Below are positions 45,801 to 58,853 of a stretch of DNA of 64,000 nucleotides, piece after piece. Each line of letters starts with the position of its first letter. Position 1 is the stretch's first letter. Under the pieces are notes generated by a model that saw nothing but the letters and a program-made list of their open reading frames with translations, was not told the origin of the DNA and did not search any database. This stretch comes from Acridotheres tristis. Its lineage: Eukaryota; Chordata; Aves; Passeriformes; Sturnidae. Position numbers and translations under genes: made by a program. The stretch is taken from NCBI GenBank assembly GCA_037013685.1, contig CM072890.1, forward strand, positions 1,493,335 to 1,557,334, written 5' to 3'.

Positions 45801-48540
45801 TTCTTTGGGAGAAGCTGCCTGGCTGCTCCTGTGGCTGCACAGCTGAGACTTCACAGCCTGAACCCTGCAGCTCACGAGGCTGCTGCAGGACCTGAACACC
45901 TGATTGTTCATTTACACACCTAGGAGCCTGCCCTGAATCCTCTGCCTTGCATGTTTTACACAGAGACACGTGCTGGGGATTCTGTTGGGTCCTACCAAGG
46001 GTTTCAGTTTTAGGAGGTGAGTGTTGTCATGAGTTCCATGCTGTGCTGATTAAGCCACACACTTCACTAATCAAGCTGCAAAGTTAAGTAGGTGAAATTT
46101 AATAGACTCTACTAATCAAGGTGCATTCTTTGTTGAGCAAGCTGAATATTTTAAATGTAGAGGGTTTTTATGTACTCTGTTAGCTGGCTTGGAGGCCTCT
46201 TATTGCCTACACACATGGCTAGCAAAAAGCCACCAGGAGCTGCTCCATTACTGACAATGGAAGGAATGTGAGCTTTCACTTTGATGCTTGTTCCAGTGGA
46301 GCTTAGGGAAGAGCTAATCAAAATTAGCCCTAGTGAGCAAATGACAATTTTCCTTTGATAAGTCTCACTGGATTACACTGGAACACATTGCTAGCATAGC
46401 AGCTCCCACCAATAGCAAGGGTACATGTGTTCCACACAAACCTTGCACCTCAATTTGTCTACAGGTTTCCCATTGGGTCATAACTGCTCTTTAAGGCCCT
46501 CTCATGATGATTTTTGTGCTCCTTCAGATAATCTTAATTCAGTTTTAATTCTGAACTCTTTCTCCAGTGGACTTCAGTCACACTTTGATTGGCAAAGGCA
46601 CAAGAATGGTGGGTTTGTGTCTGCCTCTCTTTCCAGGAGCAGACAGGACATATTGGAAAATATGTGGAGCAATGGAGGCAAAAAGCAGCTGCTGTAGAAA
46701 GCTGAGTAGCAGCATCATTCAACACTAGCACTGTGCAAGTTACATGGAGCCAGTGCAACAAACAAAATTTTCTAACTAGCTTGGGAAAATAATTGTGTAA
46801 TCAAGAGGGCAAAATGAAGTAGATAGGGGATGAAGTTGAAGGTAAAAGAGAGGAGAAGAGAATGAATACTGTGAGCAAAAGTGATTTTCACAAATTTCTA
46901 CGCTGAATTCACATGTGGTAATAAGGACCTATAGAAATCCTCTGTGTGTTGCAAGTTCCCATGTTGTAGCTTTGATGTTCTTCTGGGTCTAATGTAGGGG
47001 TGAATTCTTTCTCTGTTTGCAAAATGCTGCTGGATTCATTGCAATTATTGCAGGGAAGAACAGATTCCTTTGGTCTGAGTTAAGCCTTCTGCCATTTTGT
47101 TTGCTTCACCCTGTGAATTTTAACACAGGAACACTTGTAGCTAACAGTGTGTAGTGGCACCCTTCTCAGGAAAGATTTTTGTCTGTGTGTTTCAGCAGCC
47201 TAAATAGTGGCATATGAGAAATATTGGCTGTTTTAAAAAATTGCTTGTTCTTCCTGGTGTCCATATGGAAGTAAGTTCAGTAAAAGTAAAATTCCCAGCC
47301 AATAAAAGCTTCTGAGCATAAAAAATAAAAAGAGAACTAAGATGGGTGTACAAACACACCTCCTTGCAGGTGATTTCAATGTGGAATGCTACTGGAAAGA
47401 AAGAAGTTGTGCAGAAAGGGTAAAGGTTTAGTTTCAATTATTTTGGAAATATCTTCTGCTTTGTTCAGTCTACATAGGGTGTCGCCCACTCAGCTTCAAT
47501 TTGCCAACTTGTTTTATATTATTATATTTATGCTTGTTAGTTTTTGACTTATATGTTTTGGATCTCACCACTAATTTGATCTTAAAGCCATCAGTAATTG
47601 AGTAAATGACTTTTTTTTTTTCTGGTTACTTATTGTCTCAAGGGCCATAGTGCTGTCATGCTTTTTGGTTCAGAATGATTACTGAACATTATCTTCTTGT
47701 CATATTTTATCTAATCTTTATCCCTCTGGTGGGGTATATGCAGGGAGAGATGTGGCATGTGCAATTGTAAGGGAGGTATAACTGCAGCTTCTAAATACTT
47801 GGTTAATATCTGCTGTCAAACTGGTGACTTTCCAGGCTATCGACATAATGGTTTCCAGACACAGAAAATGTTGCAGTTTGTTTGTCATCTGAATTATTGA
47901 GATGTCCTCTGCTTTACAGGGAATCAGTAAAATGCTGTATTACACTTAGTAGGAACAAGCAAGTGACATAAATTATTAAAATTAAATTGTACTTCTGAAT
48001 GTAAGCAAGCAGAATGCAGTACAAAGCAATGTCTGCAGTGTCTTGGGTTTTGGTGGGTTTCTTGGCAGGGGTTGTGGAGGGCTTGGTGCCTTTTCTGTTT
48101 GTTTATTCTTTCTTTGTTCACCAAATGATTTGCTCAAATTACTGAAAAATAATTAGTTCTACTGTAACTTTAAAATTTTGATTGGTGAGCCCTGTAGAGT
48201 AGGGACTATTTTGGTACATACAACACAAGTGTTCATGGTATACACCATAGAGATCTGGTCCAATACTGAACTGGATTTGATTGTTCAACAGATATTAGAT
48301 ACAAGTGGATCAATTACACAAGACAATTAAACACAGCTACAACTTGCTCCTTCTCTTTTAGGCTTTCAAAGCAGGAGTTTCTGTTGTGCGAATTAATTTT
48401 GTTTTTTTAAAGAGACCAAATGCTTGCGTGTGAGAATTTTGCTGGAAAACTGTTGGAAGTAAAGTTTGACTGCCAGGATGCTTCACGAGTTGGAACTGCA
48501 AAGGGCAAACATGTCCAAGGCATGCCACACAGTGTCAGTG
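42830..48540. other. Intergenic stretch without recognised genes
   Basis: Mostly unique AT-rich DNA. It includes the 56-bp tandem duplication (43156-43267), a TTTTGG-rich tract (about 44726-44830), and a mixed-complexity block at about 45110-45400 that contains two opposed SOX-type sites. The 108-codon frame at 42891 begins with a hydrophobic segment but matches nothing known and runs into the tandem duplication, so I do not call it a gene. Confidence 0.6.
43156..43267. repeat. Two-copy 56-bp tandem duplication
   Basis: The segment beginning GATTAAAAGAAAAGGATATT at 43156 is repeated from 43212 with only two differences in 56 bp. It is a recent local duplication. Confidence 0.95.
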
Positions 48541-48840
48541 TAAATCCTCCAAGAGAGCGTAAATTCCACAAGATGTAAATTCCACTCAGTCGCGCGCAGG
48601 TTGATTACGGCTCAACATCTACATAGGCTCTTTAATTAAGACTAAAGGTCAATAGGTTAAATAAGTAACTTAATCAGAAAATTATGCAGAAGTGCCACAA
48701 ATCAAATGCATTAGTCAACCCTTGAGATCGATAGGGTATGCAAATCGATCAGTAGAGTATATACTGTGGGACTTCAAGTACCGAAACACGCAGCGTGATA
48801 CTGCAAACACAATGGTTCATACTTTGTCTCCGTTGACAGC
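48541..48840. other. CpG-retaining block with octamer motif (candidate regulatory element)
   Basis: Eleven CpG dinucleotides are present in 300 bp of only moderate GC, including CGCGCGC at 48591-48597. The block also contains a perfect octamer ATGCAAAT (48738-48745), flanked on both sides by ATCGAT. Neighbouring intergenic DNA has very few CpG. Such retention suggests an unmethylated, constrained element such as an enhancer. It is followed at once by a TTTA microsatellite. No protein-like frame is present. Confidence 0.35.
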
Positions 48841-48847
48841 TCAGCAG

Positions 48848-48886
<39 letters not shown>

Positions 48887-48889
48887 TTT
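48848..48889. repeat. (TTTA)n microsatellite, about 10 units
   Basis: Nine perfect TTTA units plus partial units at both ends, directly right of the CpG-retaining block. Confidence 0.94.
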
Positions 48890-50540
48890 CTCAGCTGCAG
48901 CTTTACTGTGCCATGCACAGCCTTGGATTCCCAGGTTCCAGCTCATCCCGGGCGCTGTGCAAAGCTAAGAGTGAAGCTGGGGTTTGGATGAGTAAGGGAG
49001 GGGTTTCAATGCATGTGTGGTGGTGTATAACCACCAAGGCTGGGTAAGGGGCAGGGGAGGCAACAAGGCTTCTGCAGCTGGGAAGACAGGGCCTAGGCCC
49101 TCTGGAAAACCAGAGGAGCAGGGTCCAAACCCTCCTCTCTGCTGTGGTTTGCTTGGTGCTGGGAAGACGTGACTGATTTACGGCTTCCTCGTTCTCCCAG
49201 AGCCAGCCCTGGCCTCAGCACAGCACAGGGAGCTGCTTGACCCTGTGAGAGCTGGGCAGGCCAAAGTGCAGGGTGCTCCAGCCACAAACTTTCCCCTGTC
49301 CCTGTTTATTTGACAGGACATGGGGAGTTAGGACCAAATGTTCAGCATGTGCAAGGATAACTCCTGGCACCTCTGCAGATCTGTGTCCAAACCCAGTCAC
49401 TTTCTCTTGGACTTCCTTTGCTATTTCCTGGAGTCCTGTTCTACCCCCATTAAAGAGCAGGTGACTGTTGTGTGTAAGAGCCCAGACCATTATTGTTGTT
49501 GTCTTACTGCAGAAGGAGGCCATTGGAGCTGTTTAGAAGGATGTTCAGGTTCAGTAAAGCCTACACTGTTTGCAAGGATTGTTGGTCAGAATCAATCACT
49601 GAATGACTGGAAATGCATTCCATAATGAGATGTTTGTAAGTGATAGATTTCCAAACAGTGGGAGCAGTTTTTTATCACCTGGTGGGATGCAGTGTGGTTT
49701 CAGTGTAAAGAAATCTGTTATCAAGTCAGAAATACCCTGAGATCAGATGTTCAGCACCTCTTCAGATCAGCAGGAAATCCAGCACATCTGAAAAGAAGCC
49801 ACCAACACACCAACCCCAGGGAGGGGAATGATTTGACTGTGCTCACAGCAAATATGCAGATTGATTGTCTTTGGTTGGAACTGTGTTCCCTCAGTGTAGT
49901 CTTTTTTAACTCTTCCACATAGTTTCTGAAAGTAGACAGAGCAGTTATAGAAATAAGGCAGATGGAAATCCCCCTCTCCTGTGATCATACTGTGATGGAC
50001 TCCTTGGAAAAGGAGCTGAGATTTCCTTTCCACAGACATAAAAGTAATTGGTGTTTGGCAGTGGAAGTACCAAGTGGCATTTTATCATGTTTGTCTTCTC
50101 TTTCCTTTCCACTTCTTTTACCTGACTGAAAAAGTCATGGCTGAATGTATCTGAGCTGATGCATTGTTGCTAAGGCACTCTGTGGGAGAATCCAACTCAG
50201 CAATACAATACTACTGAGAAAGAAGGTATTGGAACTATTTTTTTAAAAAAAACCCCTTTCCTCCTGATTTACAGAAATCACATTTTTGTGTTTATCTTTC
50301 TGTGTTTTTGCCCATTTCTGGTTTTTTCAGTACTTTATTTTATTTGTTTTCTGATTATGTGGTATGTTATATAGCTGCTATTCTGTCTATCATTTCTTTA
50401 AATTATAGTTTAACTAGGTAGAATAAGAGACTATTTTGGCAAGTTCTCACCTAAGTTTGTTTCTAGAAATCTGAGCTTAAAATTCTGCTTCAAGTTGTAG
50501 GCTACTTCTGTATTTATAATAAGATTTCTACTTAGTGAGT

Positions 50541-50624
50541 TAATCATGTTATCACATTGTACCAACATTAATCATGTTATCACATTTTACCAATACCATT
50601 CATGTTATCACATTTTACAAATAT
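50541..50624. repeat. 28-bp minisatellite, three units
   Basis: Three adjacent 28-bp units share the core ATGTTATCACATT and diverge mostly at their ends. The units begin at 50541, 50569 and 50597. Confidence 0.92.
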
Positions 50625-53229
50625 TATTGTTATTTCTGCAGTGGGGAGAAGCTGTGTCGTTACTGAACTCTTAGGATGTTTTCAAGCTATAAGTCTTAAC
50701 TCTGTGGTTTGTACTGAAGCTTTCTAATTTTTATGCAAAGGGTCAAAATTCCAACCACATCTCTCTTTGGAAGCAACTTTCAGAGCTGTGGGTGGCTTCA
50801 GAATGAGGGAAACTTTGCAGCTCCATACTGGATTTCAGCAGCTTGTCTTGTACAACTGTATTATATTTTGTTGGAGTGCTGTGCCTGCCAACACCACTTA
50901 TGATTTAGCTTTGTTAGTTTGGGTGCGTCCTATATACCTGATTTAAAATAAAACCAAGTTAAATTAACAAAAAAACTAAAATGTCATCTTGGGAAGTTTC
51001 CTGTGATCAGGAAGATAGATGGAAGTAAAAAAATGAAGAAAAAGAGACAACTTCAAATTAGATAAGAAACTGAAATCTTGCTACTTTATTTCAGTTCTCT
51101 AATCCTGGAGACAAGAAACTTTCTCCCCCTCTCTGCTTCTGTCCTTTTTTCCCGTTTTTTTTGTTATTGCCTATGAATACCTCAAAATAAGATCTGAATA
51201 TGATGTAAATCTTAGAAATGAAAGGGTCAGTAAGAGAAATGCATATTGAGCATATTTCAAATCTCACCATTTCTATTTCAACCTCATGATTTGAAAAGGG
51301 TCTTGCTTGAGCTTTCTAAATGTTTGTGTTTGGCAATGCTCAAATTCCATTGATAATATATTAAAATTCATAGCAGAATTCCTGAGCATCTGGGGAGAAT
51401 GGAGTTCCTTCCAAAATCTATGCAGCTGCACATTCAGAAACTGGCAAAACCTGTAAGATCTTTTGTAGTAGCAGCCACTTGTCACTCTGTTCTAGTTTTG
51501 AAACCAGCACACACTCCCTACTCAGTCTTGACATACCCAAAACTTGGGCTTGTGTTGCTCATGTGTCTCCTGGCAAATCTTTTCATAAATAAAAACAATG
51601 ATTTTTTCAAGCTTGAAAGAAAATCCAAAACTAGGAAACGTTTCCATTTTTCTGTGGTTTTGGTGCATTGGATTGGTGGAGCTCAAGCAGTGCTAGGAGT
51701 TGAGCAGAATGACTTGCACGTATCTGCTCAAAGCAGAGTGGAATTTACCCAAACCTGCTCTTAGTCACCTTCAGAATCCCTCTATACAGGATTCCAGTTC
51801 AATTCTTAGTGAGTTTGACCCTATTGCTGTCAGAAATGTGCTGCCTATTGGCCTTGCCAGTTAAGAGAAACAGAGTTGGGGTAGAGCATCATTTTGTTGT
51901 CTCAGATGATTCTTGCTGCTCTGTGGGCCTCAGGAATGACAAATCAAGAAGATTTTTTAGGCTCCTCCTCCGTGCATGTGCACAAATTCATTGAGCTACA
52001 GAGTCTGTGCTTGTGTGATGCTTTATTCCTGTTAAATGCTTTCATCCTCTCTATGGCCCCGTTTTTCATTTCAAGTTCCACAGTTGATTCTTAACATACG
52101 AACCTTCAGTGTTTATTGCATAGCCCCACTTTAAAACCATAATGGTCTTGCTTTGCTGTAGGTTTCATAGAATGAATTGCTTTGTTTTTCATTACCAATA
52201 GAAGGTAGAATCAATAAACCTCTCTGTCATTCAGTTTATATATAAATTTTATTAGATAAGTCTGTGTGGATGGAACTGCATCTCCAGGCTGAAAATGTTC
52301 TATTTAAAAGGTTGCACTGGGACAATGAGTAAAAATAATATTTTAATGGGTGACATCTATATTGTTTAACCAGTGTAACTGATGTTTCTGTTACTAATCT
52401 AAATTCTGAAGCCCAGCAGAAGAATGCAAGTGTGTTGCATTATGTAAATGATGTATAGGGTTCACATTGTCGAGAAAAAAATCCCCCTGAAATAGATATT
52501 GAATTGCTAACCCCAAGGCAAGGATCACCAGCTGTCTTTCAGCTCCATAAAGGAGTTGCTAACAGGAGCAGTTCATATGACTCTCAGCACTACTATCACT
52601 TCTTAACTCTTCCAGTGCATGAATCCCCTATCGAATAGAAATAAAAATACTTAAGTTAGTATTTCAAAGCCTCTGTTTCTTTTAAAAAGAAAAGAAGCAC
52701 ATTTTTGTAAATCTGTGGGGGTTTTATGGTTATTAAGCTAATATACTTTAGGCTATTTGGCCACATTAGTCACTGAAAATTTCAGGAAGAACGTGAATGT
52801 GTTATCATAGCTGATGTGCAATAGTTCAGGTGTGTGAGACACGGTATATCTCATTATTATTTAGCCCCCTGAGGTACACTAGGGTCCTCACAGAAGACAC
52901 AATCTTTGATAAATAGCAAGTGATTATCATCTCAAGCTCTGGTCCCCAATTTACCATAGGAGAATACTCCCATCTGTGCAGAGCCTTATCTGCTGCAAGG
53001 TTTCAGCCACATAAAGAGCTGCCTGCAGGAGGATGCCTGGCTTCAATAGTCCCTTGTTCTCTCCTAGATCCCTATCGGGGTAGAGCTTCTCCTGTGCCCA
53101 GGGCTTCCACTACACCAGGATACAATGGGCAAGCACCGGGATGTGGGACCTGCTGCAGGGAGGTGGGTGCACGCTTGTGTTTGTGCCTCCTCCCTCGCTG
53201 CAAAAGGGAGCAGTGGAGGCTTTTTTTTG

Positions 53230-53460
53230 TCACAATCAGCTTGAGTTCCATTTTTGAAGAGACAGTGTACTGTATTTAATGAGGACCCGTGTAATCAGGA
53301 CACCTGCATTCCCGGTATGTTGCCCAGGGAACCAATTTACCCTAATGACAGTGAATGACATTTACTGCTGCTTAGACTAGTGCTTAATTTAAACAATAGT
53401 GCACTAGCAATGTTGAACTTAATGGGGATGTACTGGGTTCATGCCAGTGGGTTAAGTAAT
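53230..53460. other. Candidate conserved non-coding element
   Basis: This block has mixed composition and no repeat character, with dense motif-like words such as CAGTGTACTGTATTTAATGA and CCAATTTACCCTAATGAC. It resembles deeply conserved vertebrate non-coding DNA, of which there is usually much around SOX6. No alignment was available, so this is impression only. Confidence 0.2.
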
Positions 53461-56400
53461 GTTTAACTAGGTGTTAAATGGGAAATAATAGAATAATACT
53501 TTGACTTATGTAAGGCCAATATATTCTACCTGGGAATCTCGAAGTGTTAAAGGAATATTAAGGTACTGTAACTCAGAGTATCTGTTTTGGAAGGGAAATA
53601 AATTTTTCTAATTTTTCAGAGATGCACAGAGAAGCTGGGCTTGTCTAGTGTGTCCTGAGTTTGACATTCTGTAATGTATTGATGCTAGCTGTGGATGGGC
53701 TTGTGAGTGAAGTATTTCATTCATTCACAGTTTGAGTCTGGGATTGATTTTGGCCCCGTGCTTGAATTTCATAACCCTCTCTTCATTCTCTTAGTTATGC
53801 AGCAAACCTCCCTTTTTTCTGTTAAATCAAAAGCTCTCGAAATGGTGTAAGTCTACAACATGACATTGTTCTCCACAAACAGTGAGAACCAGATGACCCC
53901 TGAAAAATACTGGTGTAGTATGCAGTTATAGAATAAGGCTTTTGGTTTTGCTCAACTCCCAACACCTTGCAGTGATGGATCCAAGAACTGTTTCCCTGCT
54001 GACTTCTGCCATATATCAATTCCCCTTGCATCAACCAGTGATCAGCAGAGTCCTTGTTCTTTCATGGAAAGCAGAGTAGAAAATGTCCATGATTAAAGAC
54101 AGAAAATTGTGTGGAAACAGTTTTTGCACCTTAATAAGTCTGCTACAAATACAAAAGAAGCACATTTTTATCTGTATGGAACATTGGAACAGCAACAAAC
54201 ATTTTACATAGATGTACAAAAAGTAAAGATCAGTTAAGGCCAATGGGGATGAAGTTTGGTAGTCGAACAGGTTATGAAGACATTGGGACAATTTTTAAAT
54301 GCATCTGCCTCTAAATGAAAACAGGATGTATTAAGGTCCTCACTGAACTTGATATAAGCATCTCTAGTCTGCTTTGCTCCATGGCATTATATCTGTAGGC
54401 AAACATAACCAATAACAGATAATTTAAATATTATATACATATGCATAATATAAAATGATACATTGCTGTATAAAATATCATAATATTTTAGATAACTATA
54501 TATAATATATTAAGCATTGTGTATACATAAACAAGAGAAGTGATTTTGAGGATGATCCTCCACTCAAATTTGAATTGTTGAAAACAATAGTTGAAAAAAA
54601 AGTTGTAGCTGTACCAGGAAACAACTTTGCAATCTGTTGGAATCAGTATATCAGCACTGAGTGTGACTATTCCCTTACTCCTTAAAAGGATTTCTTCATT
54701 TGTCCAGAAATAGCTCTTCATAGCTTCCCCCAGAAGTTATATTAATATCCTGCTTTAAGGCTTGACGTATGAGGGGTTTACTGGGAAGATGTTTGCTGTA
54801 GCAAATTGTACATCAGATCTTGGGAGGTTAAGAGAGTGTGGGATCACTCACTATTCTACTGATTGACAGGATAGGTCTGGCTGTGATTTCATTAAATCTT
54901 CCTGTTCCTTTGGGTGAAAAGCTTAAAAGGGTCTTGTGGCTCTCCTTGCTGATTTTTGGCAGTTTTATTTCTGAGGGACGGAAGACAGTGATCACTGTTA
55001 CAGAGATTTGCAGGTGTATTGGAGTTTGCTTTTCCACAAACTGTGAAAAAAACTGTATTTGCAGATGAAAAAAAAATGGAAAACCCCTTTGTACTACAGA
55101 AGATAATTTACTAAGTTGTAGCCCACCTTTGGTTCGTGAGGATGGGGGCTCTGCCAAGATCACCAGCAAGGCTCCTGCTGCCTGCACACAGCTCCGTGTG
55201 CTATTTTACAACAGGAGGAGGAGCTGGCAGGTGTCAGCCCGTGGTTCCAAGGGGTTTGTGCTGTCCCCACAAGGGAACTGTGTGACAGGTTCGGGGCTGG
55301 AGCTAAAGGCAGGAACAAGTGGAAAGAGGAGGTGAAGGAGGGGGTGGCAATAAACACACGACTAAGCAGTGAGATCCTGCTCTTTCATCTGCTTCTTCAG
55401 GAAGACAGTCAAGGGAGTAAAGACAAAAGTGAATAAGAGGATGATGTTTTCTCTGTTTACACCGAGTGTATTTCTCCCACACGAGTGATAATCCTGAGTC
55501 CTGGCAAGGACCAGAGCTGTTTTCCTTCTGTCTCTGCTTGGTGAGGTCTTAGGAAACCCTTTCCTCCTGGCAGCATTTTCTCTAGGGTGGGACATGCTAG
55601 CACACTTTTCCAACAATTTGTAGGCAAGTTAAGACAGAAGGTGTAACACTCTTGTTCACAGTGACAGGGAGTAGGGATTCCTTTGGCTGTGCTGTGCCAC
55701 AGATAATCTCCTGATATTCCACTTGGATTTCTGCAGCTCATTCAGCCTGAAGCTGTAGACATGGCTGGAAGCACTGCTGATGTCTCTGCATTGCAGTATC
55801 TCCTTCAGAAACACATCTTAGCTTGAAATAAATTAAAAAAAAAAAAATGAATTCTTTGCAAAGATTAAGAAAGAATCCCTAATGCTTATCATAGATATTA
55901 AAAACACAAGCCCACAACTTTGAGGAAGATCAAAGAAATTTGCAATTAAAAATCCAGGTAGTTATTTCCAGTTTGAGGTACGTGTGTTTGAGGATAATTT
56001 TAAGAAACACGATTGAATTCATGTCTAAGTCTAAGATCAGTCTGAAACTTGTGATAGAATCCTTCCTCTCTTCAAATGTAGTGGAAAAGGTGGTATAATC
56101 CAGGTGAGAATTCAATGCAGTTTGCTTTCCAGGGTCATTTTGCTCTAGAGTGAGACTGCCCTGTTTGCTCTTGCTGCCCAGTTAGCATTTCAGGTTTCTG
56201 AGAGGAACAGGGGGATGTCTCCAGTTGTACCATGTCCATGCCTTTTGCATTATCAGATTTTATTTATTTTTTTTTTTTTTTAACATTGGATGGTTCTCCT
56301 CACTGTTTTTCCAAAAAGAACTGTTTTGAGTGGTAAGGACATACAACTCCTGGTTATTCTTGTCAGATTAATTCATGTTCAGCCCTTTTCCTTGCACTTT

Positions 56401-58280
56401 TTCAGAACAGTCTTGGAATGGAAACACTCATGATAATAAAGCAATGCAATTAACTTCAAATATGGCCCTGATCCACATTTTTCTGAAGTAAAACTTTTCG
56501 TTGACTCTGGTGAGTCTTGGACAGAACTGAAAAAGAAGAAAGAAGATTCATGAAACTTTTAAGATTATTTTTAAGGGTTTTTTTCCAGCTGTTTTAATGT
56601 AAGCAACTCAGAGACCTTCCTGATAGTGCAGAGGGAAGGGGGGAAGCAGTGATCTCACAATCATACAAAGGCTATTTATTCTATAAGAAAAACCCAACAA
56701 CAAGAGATGAGAGAAAAAAGTAAGAGCAGGAAAAAGGATAAAGCTGCATGTGGAGTATGAGGCAAAATAATTTTCTTCATGAAAAGCTGAACATAAAGGA
56801 ACTTGCAGCTCGTATTCATGGTAGAGAATTTTTGGTTAAAAAGATTGACATTTTAATAAACTGATCTTAATTAACACTACTTTGAAATTCTGAGTTGTAC
56901 GCTCTCTATCTCAAAACACTAGAACCAGTGGCTTTTTAAATAATTTGCTGCTTGTGGGTGATCTCTTTTTGAAACAAACCCAGACCCTCCAGTCACAATT
57001 TATTTTTTATTTCAAAAATGATTTTTACTAGCAAATTTTGCTTTGGTTCAAGAGAATTATAAATCATTATTACACAGCCAGACACTTCAAACATTTTGTA
57101 AGAGCTTTGTGACCAATGAAGCATCAAAGGCAATGCTGAAATCCATGATTACAGCATGGGTGCACGTCCATTCATTAATACATTAAAGTTCAGGACTCTA
57201 ATGTTATTAATAGGATTTCCAGATTGTGGTGTATTTCTCTCTTAGAAAAGGTGGCTCTTCCTGTCACACAAAGCAAGAAGATTGTTCTTCATTAATGCCA
57301 ATTTATGGAAACTTTTTTGTGTAGACAATTTAGGGCTGAAGAACTGAGGATTCTTAGTAGCTTTTGGCTATTATTTATTCACCAAAGACAGATGTGGCTT
57401 TTATTTCCCTTCTCTATCTCCACCACGCTGCATTGCTGGCAATGTGTGTAGGGAAGGAGGGAAGACTGGCAATTATCTACAGATACTTTTCTTGACCCCT
57501 CCATTTCTGACACTGAATTACCCTCAGTGATCATGAATCTTTTTGTAGCTTTCACTGCAATAAGCTCTTGGAGACATATTTAGTGAGGAAGAGTATATTT
57601 TGGAATGTTCTTCAAACACGAGAGAGCCCTTGAAGGATCTGCTGGGTTCAGGTCTCTATTGTATGGATCCATAATAAGTGATGGCCCCTGCCCTTCAGCA
57701 TTTACAATCTGTATAAATGAGTAGAAGAACAGGATAAATTAATTGTTGTCTGGATTTTACTGCTGGGGAACAAATACTCAAGGACTGAATGATGTGTTTA
57801 AATAGTTCATCAGGTCTGTGGTAGAACTGGGAAGTGACTCCCTTTCTGTTAAGATGCCACCTAGTTGTTTCTCTCTTCTCACATGTGAACGTGTAGGGGG
57901 AAAAAAGGACTGATGTGCACCAAAATTCAAAGAATGCTATTACCCTGGTTTGAGTTCTGTGTGATATTTGAGTAGGTATAAGAAGTGATGCATTAATTTT
58001 GGTGCCAACACAAAACTGCTGGTATCAGTTGTTTTTTTCCTGGGACCTGGACAGGTTTTGAAAATTGAGAGGTGCTTGCTCAACAGAGTTCAGTGCTCTG
58101 TTCTCCTTTTGCAGTAATTGTTTAATGGGTGCAGGTGTTTTTCAAAACTAACTTCTTCCTACCAGCAGAAATTCCCCTCCTTCTAAGCAGAGGAAGTTTC
58201 TTCAGTCTCAGTTAATTACCTTCTTTTATCTTAATTTCCTTCTTGCTACTGACAAACATCCAAGAAAGCATTTTCAATTT

Positions 58281-58304
58281 TTTGTTTGTTTGTTTGTTTG
58301 TTTG
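58281..58304. repeat. (TTTG)6 microsatellite
   Basis: Six perfect TTTG units, about 180 bp left of the second LTR-like repeat copy. Confidence 0.92.
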
Positions 58305-58487
58305 TGTTTCTCTCCTGGTTGTCAAGTTGTGGTGCCATTTCTGCCTCTGGAAATAGAACTTCACCCGACAGCTCAAAACTCAGGAGCCACTGCACCTTTT
58401 TCCTGTATGCAGAATAAACTTTGTACACACAGCTCCCAAATTTCTTACCAGGTGTGAGAGTAGGAAAGTTAAGGGTGGTGCAGTGGT

Positions 58488-58853
58488 GAGAGAGAAAGGA
58501 CAGCAGCACACACGGAGCTCTTTGGGGAAAAAAGGCCAATTTATTGTACAGCCAGCCCGGATTTAAAGTGTGTTAGTGCAGCCAGGACAGGACAGGAGCT
58601 CATGGGACAATTGGGAAAAACATCCTTGGGACAGCACCTCAGGATGTGTCCCACGGCAAAGACACCAGGGGTTAATGTTGGTGATGAATTCCACTCTGTT
58701 TGTCACCGTGTTGTCACCCTGGGAGACTCCTCCCTAACTGAAGCTGCAGTCAGCTTGGCAGCCTGGGAATGGAGCTGAGAGTCAGGAGAAATCCAGGCCT
58801 GGAGAGAATTCCCAAGCTGGAATTCCCCAGCTCTGTGAATGTGTGTGTGCACA
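58488..58853 (-). mobile_element. LTR-like interspersed repeat, copy 2 (probable solo LTR)
   Basis: The same 366-bp element as at 12618-12983, in the same orientation, offset by exactly 45870 bp. The minus strand carries AATAAA (complement of 58540-58545). Here the left end reads TGAGAGAG, so the TG...CA ends expected of an LTR could be 58487 and 58853. The flanks do not match those of copy 1. GC-rich sequence continues to about 59210 on the right and might belong to another element. Confidence 0.7.

Larger units (their letters stand above)
48890..58280. other. Intergenic stretch without recognised genes
   Basis: Unique-looking DNA. It has a GC-richer patch at 49.0-49.5 kb, the 28-bp minisatellite at 50541, a conserved-looking block at about 53230-53460, very AT-rich sequence at 54.4-54.6 kb, and a T run near 56264-56281. 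No exon, RNA gene or transposon was recognised. Confidence 0.6.
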
